Assembly: GCA_030746435.1 (NCBI GenBank)
Contig: JASLMV010000013.1
Location: 1 to 64,000, forward strand
DNA from: Gammaproteobacteria bacterium
Lineage (GTDB): Bacteria; Pseudomonadota; Gammaproteobacteria; Steroidobacterales; GCA-2729495
DNA length: 64,000 nucleotides
Reading direction: 5' to 3'
Shown here in pieces: positions 1 to 9,111 of the stretch (position 1 is its first letter; each line of letters starts with the position of its first letter). Position numbers and translations under genes: made by a program. The notes beneath the pieces were generated by a model. It was given only the letters and a program-made list of their open reading frames with translations. It ran no database searches and was not told the origin of the DNA.

Positions 1-117
1 TGCAGCGCATGCCTTTGACACCTCTGCATCATGAGGATGGCCTTTCCTAATTCTAAGGAAATTCTAAAGAAAGAGTTATTGCGATTCGTGCTGCTGTTGC
101 TATCTCTTTGAAAAGAT

Positions 118-192
118 TGGCGCTCCCTACGGGAATCGAACCCGTGTTTCAGCCTTGAGAGGGCCGCGTCCTTACCGCTAGACGAAGGGAGC
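118..192 (-). tRNA. tRNA-Glu (anticodon CTC)
   Basis: On the minus strand the segment folds as a complete tRNA with a 7-bp acceptor stem, G73 and an encoded CCA (118-120). The 5' part reads CTTCGTCTAG as in other tRNA-Glu genes. The anticodon arm is a 5-bp stem around the loop CTCTCAA, which gives anticodon CTC and decodes GAG. The T arm carries GGTTCGATTCC. The identity rests on the anticodon and the Glu-like D arm. Confidence 0.95.
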
Positions 193-218
193 GTGCTTGG
201 TTAACCCAGGGGCGGGGG

Positions 219-224
219 ATTCTA
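219..224 (-). promoter_or_regulatory. Probable -10 box of the tRNA-Glu promoter
   Basis: On the minus strand TAGAAT lies about 27 bases upstream of the tRNA 5' end. It is followed by a C-rich discriminator, as is usual for stringently controlled stable-RNA promoters. The -35 region is weak, so the call is tentative. Confidence 0.4.
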
Positions 225-312
225 GTTGATCGGTGAGCCCGGGTAAATTGCCGACGCCCGGGCCAAGTCGCCTGTTATCATATGCCGCCAGATTCGCCCC
301 TCAAGTGAGACA

Positions 313-1626
313 GTGGAAAGTCCCTCCGAAACAGCAGATGACCGGAATCAGGTCATCCCTCGTGACCAGCACAACATCAGCCGCGCGAACATCTCGAATT
401 CCGCGCTCAAGGTGCTGTATCGCCTGAAAGACGGGGGCTACCAGGCCTACCTGGTCGGCGGCAGCGTGCGCGACCTGCTGCTCGGAGGACACCCCAAGGA
501 CTTCGATATCGCAACTGACGCCACGCCGGAACAGGTGCGGGCGCTCTTCAATAACAGTCGCATGATCGGCCGGCGGTTTCGCCTGGTCCACGTGCGCTTC
601 GGCCGCGAGATCATCGAGGTGGCAACCTTCAGGGCGCCGGCAAACCATGATGACGACGACCACGAGGTTGCGGAGGAATCTGGCCGGGTCCTGCGCGACA
701 ACGTCTGGGGCACGTTCGAGGAAGACGTGTGGCGCCGCGATTTCACCTGTAACGCCCTCTACTACGATATCAAGGACTACTCGGTGCGCGATTATGTCGG
801 TGGCGTCGAAGATATACGCAACCGCCAGTTGCGGCTGATCGGCGACCCTGAGCAGCGGTACCGCGAAGACCCGGTGCGTATGCTGCGTGCCGTGCGCTTT
901 GCGGCCAAGCTGCGTTTCGAGGTGGAGCCGGGTACGGCCGAACCCATCGGCCGGCTCGCCGGATTGCTCGACAATATTCCGGCAGCCCGTTTGTTCGACG
1001 AGTTCGGCAAATTATTTCAGGCAGGCCATGCTTTAAATACCTGGCGCGCGCTACGCTATTTCGGGTTGTTGTCACACCTGCTGCCCCTCACGGCGGAATG
1101 GCTGGGTGATGATGTAGATGGTCCGCGCTCCAGGTTTATCGAGGCGGCGTTGGAGAACACCGACAAACGCGTTGCGGACGATCAGCCTGTAACGCCCATG
1201 TTTCTGCTGGCGGTGTACCTGTGGGGGCCGGTCCGTGAACGTGCCGACTATTTTAAAGAGCATGAAGAAATGTCCGAGGTCCAGTCACTGGTTGCTGCCG
1301 GGGCCGAACTCAGTGCTGCCCAGAACGCCCGCATCGCTGTGCCCAAGCGTTTCTCCTACCCGATGCGGGAAATAATGCAGATGCAACCGCGCTTCGAGCG
1401 CCGGCGTGGCAAGCGCGCGCATTCATTGCTTGAACATCGCAGGTTTCGTGCAGCCTACGACCTTTTTCTGTTGCGGGTACATTTGGGCGAAGTCGAGCAG
1501 GAAGCAGCAGACTGGTGGACAAATGTGCAGGAGTTGCCGGAGAACAAGAAGAAGCTGGAATTTGCTGCCGATAAAAGCCGGGCCAAACCTCGCCGCCGGC
1601 GCAGGCGCCCGCGCAAGCGCACGTAG
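313..1626 (+). CDS. pcnB: Poly(A) polymerase I
   Basis: This enzyme adds 3' poly(A) tails to RNA and so promotes RNA decay in the cytoplasm. The 437-residue protein has the class II nucleotidyltransferase signature GGSVRD at residues 49-54 and the metal-binding DFD at 63-65. The RRDFTCNALYYD and YREDPVRMLRAVRF blocks of the PcnB/CCA-adding superfamily follow. The N-terminal RDQHNISRANIS stretch and the basic tail (about 420-437, nearly all Arg/Lys) are typical of bacterial PcnB and argue against a CCA transferase. The start is a GTG; no better start lies before the conserved RDQH block. folK follows after 13 bases, as in other gammaproteobacteria. Confidence 0.95.
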   Translation: MESPSETADDRNQVIPRDQHNISRANISNSALKVLYRLKDGGYQAYLVGGSVRDLLLGGHPKDFDIATDATPEQVRALFNNSRMIGRRFRLVHVRFGREIIEVATFRAPANHDDDDHEVAEESGRVLRDNVWGTFEEDVWRRDFTCNALYYDIKDYSVRDYVGGVEDIRNRQLRLIGDPEQRYREDPVRMLRAVRFAAKLRFEVEPGTAEPIGRLAGLLDNIPAARLFDEFGKLFQAGHALNTWRALRYFGLLSHLLPLTAEWLGDDVDGPRSRFIEAALENTDKRVADDQPVTPMFLLAVYLWGPVRERADYFKEHEEMSEVQSLVAAGAELSAAQNARIAVPKRFSYPMREIMQMQPRFERRRGKRAHSLLEHRRFRAAYDLFLLRVHLGEVEQEAADWWTNVQELPENKKKLEFAADKSRAKPRRRRRRPRKRT

Positions 1627-1639
1627 CAGGAGCCTTTCC

Positions 1640-2167
1640 GTGACAGCTGAACCTGATTATTGGTCGCCCGCCTATGTAGGCATAGGCAGCAACCTCGAGG
1701 ATCCGGCCAGCCAGGTGCGGCAGGCAATAGAATGCCTCGATGACCTGCCGGACACGCGGCGGGTCGCGGTGTCGGATCTGTACCGGAATCCGCCGTTGGG
1801 GCCCCGGGATCAGCCGGACTACGTGAATGCTGTCGCCGGGCTGCTCACGATATTGTCGCCCGAGGAATTGCTGGCAGCACTGCACGGAATCGAGGAGCGG
1901 CAGGGGCGCACGCGTATCAAGGGTGACCGCTGGGGGCCGCGTATTATCGATCTTGACCTGCTCGTGTTCGGCCATCGGACCATCCACAAGCCGGGGCTGA
2001 ATTTACCGCATCCGGGCATTTCCGAGCGAAATTTTGTATTGTTCCCTCTGTGCGATATCGCACCCAGACTGACCGTGCCGGGGCAGGGGATCGTTTACAG
2101 GCTGGCACAGCAACTGGGTGATGAGAACTTGCAGGCAATAAACATTCAAACCCGTCAGCGGGCATAA
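1640..2167 (+). CDS. folK: 2-amino-4-hydroxy-6-hydroxymethyldihydropteridine pyrophosphokinase
   Basis: HPPK transfers pyrophosphate from ATP to 6-hydroxymethyl-dihydropterin in folate synthesis. The 175-residue protein has the family's YVGIGSNL start (about residue 12) and the diagnostic GPRIIDLDLLVFG block (about 98-110), whose aspartates bind Mg-ATP. The frame is open upstream into pcnB, but the GTG at 1640 is the sensible start: CAGGAG sits 7 bases before it and the product then has normal FolK length. It lies between pcnB and a deoxynucleoside kinase, on the same strand, in a probable operon. Confidence 0.93.
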   Translation: MTAEPDYWSPAYVGIGSNLEDPASQVRQAIECLDDLPDTRRVAVSDLYRNPPLGPRDQPDYVNAVAGLLTILSPEELLAALHGIEERQGRTRIKGDRWGPRIIDLDLLVFGHRTIHKPGLNLPHPGISERNFVLFPLCDIAPRLTVPGQGIVYRLAQQLGDENLQAINIQTRQRA

Positions 2168-2184
2168 ACAATAATAACCAGACT

Positions 2185-2832
2185 ATGGCGGCATCCCGCT
2201 ACATTGCGATTGAAGGACCGATCGGCGTGGGTAAGACAAGTCTTGCACGCAGACTTGCCGATCACCTGGACGGCGAGCTCGTGCTCGAGGAAGCGGCTGC
2301 CAATCCTTTTCTCGAGCGCTTCTACCAGGATCCCCGGGGTGCGGCATTACCGGCCCAGTTGTTTTTCATGTTTCAGCGTGTGCGGCAACTCGAGCAACTT
2401 TCACAGGCCGACATGTTCAGCGATATTCGTGTATCGGATTTCGTCATGGCCAAGGATCGCTTGTTTGCGCAGACGACGCTTGACCGAAATGAGCTGGCGC
2501 TTTACGAGCAGGTTTTTGCAACGCTGGGTTTTAACCCGCCTGTCCCGGACCTGGTGGTTTATTTGCAGGCACCTGTAGACACGTTATTGTTCCGCATAGC
2601 GCGTCGCGGCATTCACTATGAGGCTGATATCAGGCGGCGTTACCTGGAGCGCATTACCGATGCGTACTCGCAGTACTTTCATCAGTACAATGACTCTCCA
2701 CTCCTCATAGTGAATGCCGCGACCATTGATCCGGTTAATAATGACCAGCATTTTCATATGTTGATGGAAGAAATTGATATGGCCCGCAGCGGCCGGCAGT
2801 TCTTTAATCCCCTGGTTTCAGCGTTTGCCTGA
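2185..2832 (+). CDS. Deoxynucleoside kinase family protein
   Basis: This is a 215-residue P-loop kinase of the deoxyadenosine/deoxyguanosine kinase family, which phosphorylates deoxynucleosides for salvage. It shows the P-loop GPIGVGKTS at residues 11-19, an acidic EEAAANPFLERFY segment after it, an AKDRLFA motif in the place of the family DRS/ERS signature, and an Arg-rich lid (RIARRGIHYE). The gene lies between folK and panB, a placement common in gammaproteobacteria. Substrate specificity cannot be read from the sequence. No frameshift or truncation is apparent. Confidence 0.85.
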   Translation: MAASRYIAIEGPIGVGKTSLARRLADHLDGELVLEEAAANPFLERFYQDPRGAALPAQLFFMFQRVRQLEQLSQADMFSDIRVSDFVMAKDRLFAQTTLDRNELALYEQVFATLGFNPPVPDLVVYLQAPVDTLLFRIARRGIHYEADIRRRYLERITDAYSQYFHQYNDSPLLIVNAATIDPVNNDQHFHMLMEEIDMARSGRQFFNPLVSAFA

Positions 2833-2859
2833 GTTTCTTATCCTGTAGAAAACGACATC

Positions 2860-3690
2860 ATGTACACCCAACTCCAACAACGTGGCATGGAGCAGCCGCC
2901 GGTCAATATTTCGACCTTGCGGAAGATGAAGGCAGAAAAAGAGCCGATCGCATGCCTGACCGCTTATGACGCAAGCTTTGCATTGCTGGTCGATCGTGCA
3001 GGCACGGATATCGTGCTGGTCGGTGATTCGCTCGGCATGGTGGTGCAGGGCTACGACACCACGGTACCGGTAACCGTCGAAGACATGATCTACCATTCAA
3101 AAATTGTCGCACGCGGCGTAGCGCGTGCGTTTCTCGTGGTCGACATGCCATTCATGAGCTACACCAGTCCCGACCAGGCGCTGGAAAACTCGGTGCGGCT
3201 GATGCAGGAAGGCGCTGCCATGATGGTCAAGCTCGAAGGCGGCAGCGGCCAGGTAAAAGTCGTTGAATACCTGGCGCGCCACGATATACCGGTGTGTGCG
3301 CACATCGGCCTCAAACCCCAGTCGGTGCATAAGATCGGCGGGTTTAAAGTTCAGGGCCGGGAAGCGGATCAGGCCAAACAAATGATCGAAGACGCGCAGG
3401 CATTGCAGGCTGCGGGTGCCGACCTCGTATTAGCCGAGTGCGTACCCAATGAAATCGGCAAGGCGGTCACCGATAGCCTGGATGTCCCTGTTATCGGAAT
3501 CGGTGCGGGACCGGACGTGGATGGCCAGATACTTGTGCTGTATGACGTACTGGGCATCACTCAGGGGCGGCTACCCCGGTTTGTCCGTAACTTTATGAGC
3601 GATGCGGGCTCGGTCGACGAGGCCCTCGCAAGCTACGTGCAGGCGGTAAAAGACAAGAGTTATCCTGCGCCGGAGCACTGCTTCTCCTGA
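2860..3690 (+). CDS. panB: 3-methyl-2-oxobutanoate hydroxymethyltransferase
   Basis: PanB makes ketopantoate from 2-oxoisovalerate and 5,10-methylenetetrahydrofolate, the first committed step of pantothenate synthesis. The 276-residue protein shows the conserved ITAYD-like LTAYDASFA, VGDSLGMVVQGYDTT (Mg and substrate binding) and HIGLKPQSV blocks, in a TIM-barrel of usual length. A second ATG at 2887 (MEQPPVNISTL) would give the more usual N-terminus; neither start has a strong ribosome-binding site, so the start is uncertain by 9 residues. panC follows directly. Confidence 0.95.
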   Translation: MYTQLQQRGMEQPPVNISTLRKMKAEKEPIACLTAYDASFALLVDRAGTDIVLVGDSLGMVVQGYDTTVPVTVEDMIYHSKIVARGVARAFLVVDMPFMSYTSPDQALENSVRLMQEGAAMMVKLEGGSGQVKVVEYLARHDIPVCAHIGLKPQSVHKIGGFKVQGREADQAKQMIEDAQALQAAGADLVLAECVPNEIGKAVTDSLDVPVIGIGAGPDVDGQILVLYDVLGITQGRLPRFVRNFMSDAGSVDEALASYVQAVKDKSYPAPEHCFS

Positions 3691-3744
3691 GTGCTTCCGG
3701 TTTCACCCGTACTTTTTACAGGCCTTTTCGTTAGGGGGGCAGGC

Positions 3745-4593
3745 GTGAAGCGATTCGATAGCATCGATGAGGTGCGTGCACTGATTGCCGAATGGCATGA
3801 GGCAGGAGGCACTGTTGCGCTCGTGCCCACAATGGGCAACCTGCATAAAGGTCATATGAGCCTGGTGGCACGCGCTGCCGGGGAAGCCGATCATGTGGTC
3901 GTCAGCATATTCGTTAACCCAACCCAGTTCGGACCGAACGAAGATTACGAGGACTACCCGCGTTCGCTTGATGCCGACTCAAGGCGCCTCTCGCAGGCGG
4001 GCGTGGACCTGCTATTCGCGCCCTCCGTTGAAACGATGTATCCGGATGGCGCGGACGTCGCAACTACGGTAAACGTGCCCGGACTGTCGGATGTGCTGGA
4101 AGGCGAACATCGCCCCGGACATTTTGAAGGCGTGACTTCTGTCGTATGTCGACTGCTCAATATCTGCAATCCGGATGTGGCCGTGTTCGGCCAGAAGGAT
4201 TATCAGCAGTTTGCAATTCTCAAGCGCATGGCAGCTGACCTGCAGTTACCAGTCCGGCTGGTTGCCGAACCGACCGAGCGTGAACAGAACGGGCTGGCCA
4301 TGAGTTCCCGGAACGGCTACCTCGATGATGATCAGCAGCAGACCGCAACGGCGATCTACAAGTCGCTGCAGCAGGCGCAGACGGAACTGCTCGACGGTGC
4401 ACGCGACTATCCGGAACTGGAACGCGCGGCGGAAGCAAGCATAAAGGCAGCCGGCCTGAGTCCTGAGTATGTGGCTATCCGGGAAGTCGGTGACTTAAGC
4501 CAGCCGGGTCCGGACAGCACAGACCTGGTCGTATTGACCGCTGCGCGCCTCGGCAAGGTAAGGCTGATCGATAACCTGATCGTTACGCTTTAG
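3745..4593 (+). CDS. panC: Pantothenate synthetase
   Basis: PanC joins pantoate and beta-alanine through a pantoyl-adenylate. The 282-residue protein has the HIGH-type motif LHKGHMSLV, the VSIFVNPTQFGPNEDYEDYPR block, FGQKDYQQ and MSSRN(G)YL, all family hallmarks. I chose the GTG at 3745: an A/G-rich Shine-Dalgarno (AGGGGGGCAGG) precedes it and the length matches E. coli PanC. The reading frame is open back to the panB stop, but those extra 18 codons look non-coding. The 3' end overlaps the 3' end of queG on the other strand by 11 bases. Confidence 0.95.
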   Translation: MKRFDSIDEVRALIAEWHEAGGTVALVPTMGNLHKGHMSLVARAAGEADHVVVSIFVNPTQFGPNEDYEDYPRSLDADSRRLSQAGVDLLFAPSVETMYPDGADVATTVNVPGLSDVLEGEHRPGHFEGVTSVVCRLLNICNPDVAVFGQKDYQQFAILKRMAADLQLPVRLVAEPTEREQNGLAMSSRNGYLDDDQQQTATAIYKSLQQAQTELLDGARDYPELERAAEASIKAAGLSPEYVAIREVGDLSQPGPDSTDLVVLTAARLGKVRLIDNLIVTL

Positions 4594-5647
4594 AGTGCCG
4601 GCCCAGCGCCCGCGCTACGTGTTCCTGTACCAGTTCGGATGGATCGTTGGCTCTTGATCTCAACGCGTCTGTAACCTGCAGCGTCGTCGGCGCATTGCCG
4701 AGCGCGACCGCAATATTGCGCAACCAGCGCTCAAAGCCGATCCGGCGAATCGCGCTGCCTTCCGTACGTTCGAGCCACTCGTTTTCAGTCCAGGCGAACA
4801 GGTCGACCAGTTGTGCATCCGCAAGCCCGTGGCGCGGGGCGAAGTCACCTTCCGCCGTGGGTTCGGCGAACTTGTTCCACGGGCAGAATAACTGGCAATC
4901 ATCACAGCCGTAGATGCGGTTACCTATGTGTTCCCGAAGTTCTTCGGGGATACTGCCTTTCAGTTCGATGGTCAGGTACGAGATGCAGCGCCGTGCATCC
5001 AGTTCGAAGGGGCTGATAATCGCGCCGGTTGGGCACACCTCGATACATGCTGTGCAGGTGCCGCAATGTTCATCAACCGGGCTGTCGACGGGCAGCGGGA
5101 GGTCGGTGAGCAATTCGCCGAGGAAAAACCAGGAACCTGCATCCTTGTTAATCAGATTGGTGTGTTTGCCCATCCAGCCTAGGCCGGCATTCCGGGCCAG
5201 GGGTTTTTCCAGTACCGGGGCGCTGTCGACAAACGCACGGTAGCCGAACGGGCCGGCGGCTGCTTCGATACGGTCAGCCAGTTTCTGCAGCCGGTTGCGG
5301 ATGACCTTGTGGTAGTCGCGGCCGAGCGCGTAGCGCGACACATATGCACACTCCGGCTGCTCGAGCAGTTCTGCCGCGCCCCTGGTCTCGTCAGGCAGGT
5401 AGTCCATGCGCGCGGAAATAATGCGTACGGTGCCGGGCACCAGTTGCTCCGGATGGCTGCGTTTGCTGCCGTGTTTGTACATGTAATCCATCTCGCCATG
5501 GAAACCGGAGTCCAGCCAGCGATCCAGGCGCGCTTTATCCTCAGCGAGGCCGACGGACGCTATGCCTACCTGTTGAAAGCCGAGTTCCCGGCCCCAGCTC
5601 CGGATCTGTTCGGCAAGTTGTGAGTTGTTGATTGTCGGCATGGTCAT
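4583..5647 (-). CDS. queG: Epoxyqueuosine reductase
   Basis: QueG reduces epoxyqueuosine to queuosine in tRNA, using cobalamin and two [4Fe-4S] clusters. The 354-residue protein carries CGTCTACIEVCPTGAI (about 195-210) and CDDCQLFCPWNKF (about 249-261), the two ferredoxin-type cysteine sets, and an N-terminal cobalamin-binding domain with DYHKVIRNRL. A second in-frame ATG lies two codons in. The gene is transcribed away from nnr and converges on panC. In many bacteria queG lies next to nnr and tsaE, as here. Confidence 0.95.
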   Translation of the reverse strand: MTMPTINNSQLAEQIRSWGRELGFQQVGIASVGLAEDKARLDRWLDSGFHGEMDYMYKHGSKRSHPEQLVPGTVRIISARMDYLPDETRGAAELLEQPECAYVSRYALGRDYHKVIRNRLQKLADRIEAAAGPFGYRAFVDSAPVLEKPLARNAGLGWMGKHTNLINKDAGSWFFLGELLTDLPLPVDSPVDEHCGTCTACIEVCPTGAIISPFELDARRCISYLTIELKGSIPEELREHIGNRIYGCDDCQLFCPWNKFAEPTAEGDFAPRHGLADAQLVDLFAWTENEWLERTEGSAIRRIGFERWLRNIAVALGNAPTTLQVTDALRSRANDPSELVQEHVARALGRHSKA

Positions 5648-5675
5648 GACTGACGCGGTTAGCGGCCTCGCTCAG

Positions 5676-5681
5676 TATAAT
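5676..5681 (+). promoter_or_regulatory. Consensus -10 hexamer directly before nnr
   Basis: A perfect TATAAT lies 7 bases before the nnr ATG. If used, transcription would begin at or next to the start codon. I see no good -35 box at the usual distance, so activity is unproven. Confidence 0.35.
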
Positions 5682-5688
5682 CACCGTC

Positions 5689-7188
5689 ATGGCCGAAATG
5701 TCGCAGAGTGTGTTTACACCGGAACAGGTGCGTGAACTCGATCGCATTGCGATCGAAGAGCAGGGCATACCGGGGTATGAACTGATGAACCGTGCAGCGC
5801 GTGCTTTTTTTGCTGCTGCCACTGCGCGTTACCCGGATGCACGCCGCTGGCTTGTACTGTGCGGCGGCGGCAACAATGCCGGTGATGGCTATGTTATCGC
5901 GCGGCTGGCGCTCGACGCCGGCCTCGACGTGCAGTTAATCGCACTGGCGCACACGGCGAAACTGACGGGCGATGCGGCCACAGCATGGAAGGACTGCGAA
6001 TCCGCCGGTGGCGCTGTAAGTGACTGGCCGGGTTCCGTTGATAGCGGGGTAGCGGACCTCGCAGTCGATGCGTTACTCGGTACCGGGCTTACGCGTGAAC
6101 TGGACGGCAATTATCTCGACGCGGTCAATGCATTGAATGATTCGGGGCTGCCGGTGCTTGCGGTCGATATTCCGTCCGGCCTGAACGGTGCAAGCGGCGA
6201 AGTCATGGGCGCGGCGGTCAACGCCGTGCTTACGGTTACCTTCGTCGCATACAAACAGGGCCTGTTTCTAGGCAGGGCCCCTGACCTGACCGGTGAAACC
6301 CTGCTGGATGACCTGGGTATCGGTCCGGTCGACACGGAGCGTGTGCCGCCGACGCTGCGAATCTTTTCCGACGCACAGGCGCAGCAGCTTTTGCCGCAGC
6401 GTAGCCGCAGCGGACACAAAGGTGCATACGGGCATGTGTTGGTGCTGGGGGGTAATGAAGGCATGGGCGGCGCGGTTCACCTGGCCGGTGAAGCGGCACT
6501 GCGCAGCGGTGCGGGACTCGTCACCGTTGCGACCCGCCCGGGCAACGTACAGGCCATCATCGAAGCGCGCCCCGAACTGATGTGCCGCGGGATCGAGGTG
6601 GCTGATGACCTCGATGAACTGCTGGAAAAGGCAACGGTGCTCGCGCTCGGGCCCGGCCTTGGCCAGGACGACTGGGCCCGGAGTATGTACAAGAAGGCAC
6701 TGGCAGCGGGCAAACCGCTCGTTGTCGATGCCGACGCGCTGAACCTGCTTGCAGCCGAGCCAACCAGGCGTGAGGGCTGGGTGTTGACTCCGCACCCGGG
6801 TGAGGCGGGCCGATTGACGAATACCAGCAGCGCCGCGGTGCAGTCGGACCGGCTTGGCACACTCAGGACCATAACCGAAACCTATGGCGGCACAGCGCTC
6901 CTTAAAGGTTACGGCACGCTCGTCGGCAGCATCGGCGATGCGACGCCCTGGCTGATCCGCGGCGGTAACCCCGGCATGGCGACGGCCGGCATGGGCGATG
7001 TGTTAACGGGTGTTATGGCCGCACTCCTTGCGCAGTTCGGCGCGCAGGCAGCGGGCGGCGACAAGGATATTGCGGCACTGGCTGCATGGTTGCACGCGGC
7101 GGCCGGTGACCGGGCTTCGGTTAGCGGTGAGCGCGGACTTATTGCCTCGGATCTGTTCACGGAGTTGCGTGCGTGTCTCAACCCCTGA
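5689..7188 (+). CDS. nnr: Bifunctional NAD(P)H-hydrate epimerase / ADP-dependent NAD(P)H-hydrate dehydratase
   Basis: This enzyme repairs hydrated, inactive NAD(P)H. Residues about 1-215 form the YjeF_N epimerase domain (MNRAARAFF, CGGGNNAGDGYVIARL, the DALLGTGL block). The C-terminal half is the ribokinase-fold dehydratase (GHKGAYGHVLVLGG, LTPHPGEAGRL, GNPGMATAGMGDVLTG). The length of 499 residues is normal for the fused form. The end overlaps tsaE by 16 bases, so the two are probably translated together. A second ATG lies three codons in. Another reading of the start is discussed under the TATAAT box just upstream. Confidence 0.96.
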   Translation: MAEMSQSVFTPEQVRELDRIAIEEQGIPGYELMNRAARAFFAAATARYPDARRWLVLCGGGNNAGDGYVIARLALDAGLDVQLIALAHTAKLTGDAATAWKDCESAGGAVSDWPGSVDSGVADLAVDALLGTGLTRELDGNYLDAVNALNDSGLPVLAVDIPSGLNGASGEVMGAAVNAVLTVTFVAYKQGLFLGRAPDLTGETLLDDLGIGPVDTERVPPTLRIFSDAQAQQLLPQRSRSGHKGAYGHVLVLGGNEGMGGAVHLAGEAALRSGAGLVTVATRPGNVQAIIEARPELMCRGIEVADDLDELLEKATVLALGPGLGQDDWARSMYKKALAAGKPLVVDADALNLLAAEPTRREGWVLTPHPGEAGRLTNTSSAAVQSDRLGTLRTITETYGGTALLKGYGTLVGSIGDATPWLIRGGNPGMATAGMGDVLTGVMAALLAQFGAQAAGGDKDIAALAAWLHAAAGDRASVSGERGLIASDLFTELRACLNP

Positions 7189-7664
7189 CCCTGGAAACTG
7201 CCGATGCGACCGTCGCAGTGGGCGCGGCTTTAGCGGCGTCCATACTAAAAGCTGCGCCCGCATCTTTGTGTATCTACCTCGAAGGCGAACTGGGCGCCGG
7301 TAAAACGACTTTTGCGCGTGGTTTTATCCACGGCTTCGGGCATACGGGCCGGGTGCCGAGTCCGACCTACACACTGGTTGAGCCATACGACTGTGGTGAC
7401 TACCGTATTTATCACCTGGATCTCTATCGCCTGAATGACGGTGCGGAACTGGAATACTTAGGGATAAGTGAAATGACCGGACCGGGTAAGCTGCTGCTGG
7501 TCGAATGGCCCGGTCGCGCACCGGAAGCCCTGCCAGCTGCGGATGTCGGGATAGTTCTTAAGGTAAATCCTCCGGGGCGCACGCTTGAGCTTTCCGCACT
7601 AAGCCCCGCCGGCGAATCTGTGCTCGCCGGGCTGCCCGTCGAAAGCGCCGCGCCAGGCGCATGA
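7173..7664 (+). CDS. tsaE: tRNA threonylcarbamoyladenosine biosynthesis ATPase TsaE
   Basis: TsaE is the ATPase that works with TsaB and TsaD to place t6A at position 37 of ANN-decoding tRNAs. The 163-residue protein has a P-loop in YLEGELGAGKTTFARGF, the family motif SPTYTLVEPY, HLDLYRL and a late WPGR. The start is a GTG or ATG-like codon inside the end of nnr; the conserved region begins soon after, so the overlap is real. Length fits the family. Confidence 0.94.
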   Translation: MSQPLTLETADATVAVGAALAASILKAAPASLCIYLEGELGAGKTTFARGFIHGFGHTGRVPSPTYTLVEPYDCGDYRIYHLDLYRLNDGAELEYLGISEMTGPGKLLLVEWPGRAPEALPAADVGIVLKVNPPGRTLELSALSPAGESVLAGLPVESAAPGA

Positions 7665-7741
7665 ATTCAAGCGAATGCAGCTTATTTATCGCATAAATAT
7701 AAGAATAACTGCGTATCTTTATAATTTTGCAGGTAAATCAC

Positions 7742-7769
7742 TTGGAAATTTGTAGTTTTGTCGTATACT
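7742..7769 (+). promoter_or_regulatory. Probable sigma-70 promoter of the amidase-mutL-miaA genes
   Basis: TTGGAA (7742-7747) and TATACT (7764-7769) are 16 bases apart in an A+T-rich gap after tsaE. This predicts a short leader of about 20 bases before the amidase ATG. Confidence 0.55.
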
Positions 7770-7797
7770 CGCCACCACTGATACAGGGAACGTAACA

Positions 7798-9111
7798 ATG
7801 CGTGGCTTGAGACTTGTCACAGGGCTTTGCATGTTGACGCTGGCCTCCCAGCTGGCGGCGCAGACGGCGCACATCAAAAAGGTGCGCATTGCGCATACGG
7901 GTGACCGCACCCGCGTTGTCCTCGACCTGGATCGCGGGGCCGATCACAAACTGTTCACGCTTTCCAATCCTAACCGCGTAGTTGTCGATCTTGCCGGCGG
8001 CAGCTTTGCACTCGGCGGCGCCAAACTGCCCCAGGGCGACGGCATGGTCGCCAAAATGCGTGGCGCCGATCGCGATAACGGCACTGCACGACTCGTGCTC
8101 GACCTCGGCAATGCTGCCCGACCCAAGAGTTTTGCATTGGCGCCGAGCGGTAACTATGGCCACCGTATTGTTGTCGACCTGACACCGGTCGATGCTGCGC
8201 CCAAGGTCGTAAAGCGTGCGCCGCAGGCAGCGGGAAGCCGTGACCTGATCGTCGCGATCGACCCCGGGCATGGTGGCAAGGACCCGGGCGCACGCGGTCG
8301 TGGCGGGCTGGTCGAGAAAAAGGCGGTCCTGCAGATCAGTAAGCGGCTGGCAAACCTGATTAACGATGAACCCGGAATGCGCGCGATCCTGACCCGCAAC
8401 GGGGACCAGTTCCTGAAGCTGCGCCAGCGTCGCGAGCGAGCGGAGAAAGCCGGGGCGGACCTGTTTGTCTCCATACACGCAGATGCATTCAGCGACCGGC
8501 GGGTAAGCGGGGCTACCGTTTATGTACTGTCGCGGAAGGGCGCGTCCGACGAGGCGGCGGAACTCCTTGCGAAGCGCGAGAACGATGCGGACCTGATCGG
8601 CGGTGTGGACATCAAGGGCAAGGACCCGATGCTTGCCAGCGTGCTCGTGGATCTGAGCCAGAACGCGGCGCTCGAGGCTAGTGTCGAGGTTGCCAATGCG
8701 TTTATCACGGAAATGTCGCGAGTCGGCAAGATGCGCAAGCGGCGGGTGCAGAAAGCCGGTTTCCGCGTACTCAAATCCCCCGATATCCCCTCCATACTCG
8801 TGGAGACCGCATTCATCTCGAACCCACAGGAAGAAAGCAACCTGAAGAGCGTTCAGTACCAGCAGCGGCTTGCGCAGGCGATGCACAAGGGGGTTAAGGC
8901 CTATTTTTATGCAAACCCACCTACGGGCACCCGGATTGCGCAACTGGCCCGTGAGCGCAAGCTGGTTCGCCAGCATGTCATTCGCCGAGGCGACACCCTG
9001 AGCGAGATTGCGCAGCGCTACCAGGTAAGCGTCTCACGCATCCGGAGCAAGAATAAACTAAGCGGCAACCGCATCCGGATCGGCCAGGTACTGCTTATCC
9101 CGCCGGGCTGA
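7798..9111 (+). CDS. amiC: N-acetylmuramoyl-L-alanine amidase (AMIN, Amidase_3, LysM)
   Basis: This is a periplasmic zinc amidase that cleaves the stem peptide from peptidoglycan during daughter-cell separation. The 437 residues begin with a Sec signal (about 1-22, ending at ASQLAAQT), followed by an AMIN domain (about 25-125). The Amidase_3 domain follows (about 150-370) with DPGHGG, the glutamate in GLVEKKA, VSIHADAF and the late catalytic ETAFISN. A LysM domain closes the protein (HVIRRGDTLSEIAQRYQ). The LysM tail and the place before mutL match AmiB/AmiC-type enzymes of Pseudomonas and relatives; whether to call it AmiB or AmiC is a naming matter. Confidence 0.92.
   Translation: MRGLRLVTGLCMLTLASQLAAQTAHIKKVRIAHTGDRTRVVLDLDRGADHKLFTLSNPNRVVVDLAGGSFALGGAKLPQGDGMVAKMRGADRDNGTARLVLDLGNAARPKSFALAPSGNYGHRIVVDLTPVDAAPKVVKRAPQAAGSRDLIVAIDPGHGGKDPGARGRGGLVEKKAVLQISKRLANLINDEPGMRAILTRNGDQFLKLRQRRERAEKAGADLFVSIHADAFSDRRVSGATVYVLSRKGASDEAAELLAKRENDADLIGGVDIKGKDPMLASVLVDLSQNAALEASVEVANAFITEMSRVGKMRKRRVQKAGFRVLKSPDIPSILVETAFISNPQEESNLKSVQYQQRLAQAMHKGVKAYFYANPPTGTRIAQLARERKLVRQHVIRRGDTLSEIAQRYQVSVSRIRSKNKLSGNRIRIGQVLLIPPG

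Noticed and set aside
7738-8976. A 412-codon open frame on the minus strand
   Set aside because: It is antisense to the amidase gene and shows no recognisable domain.
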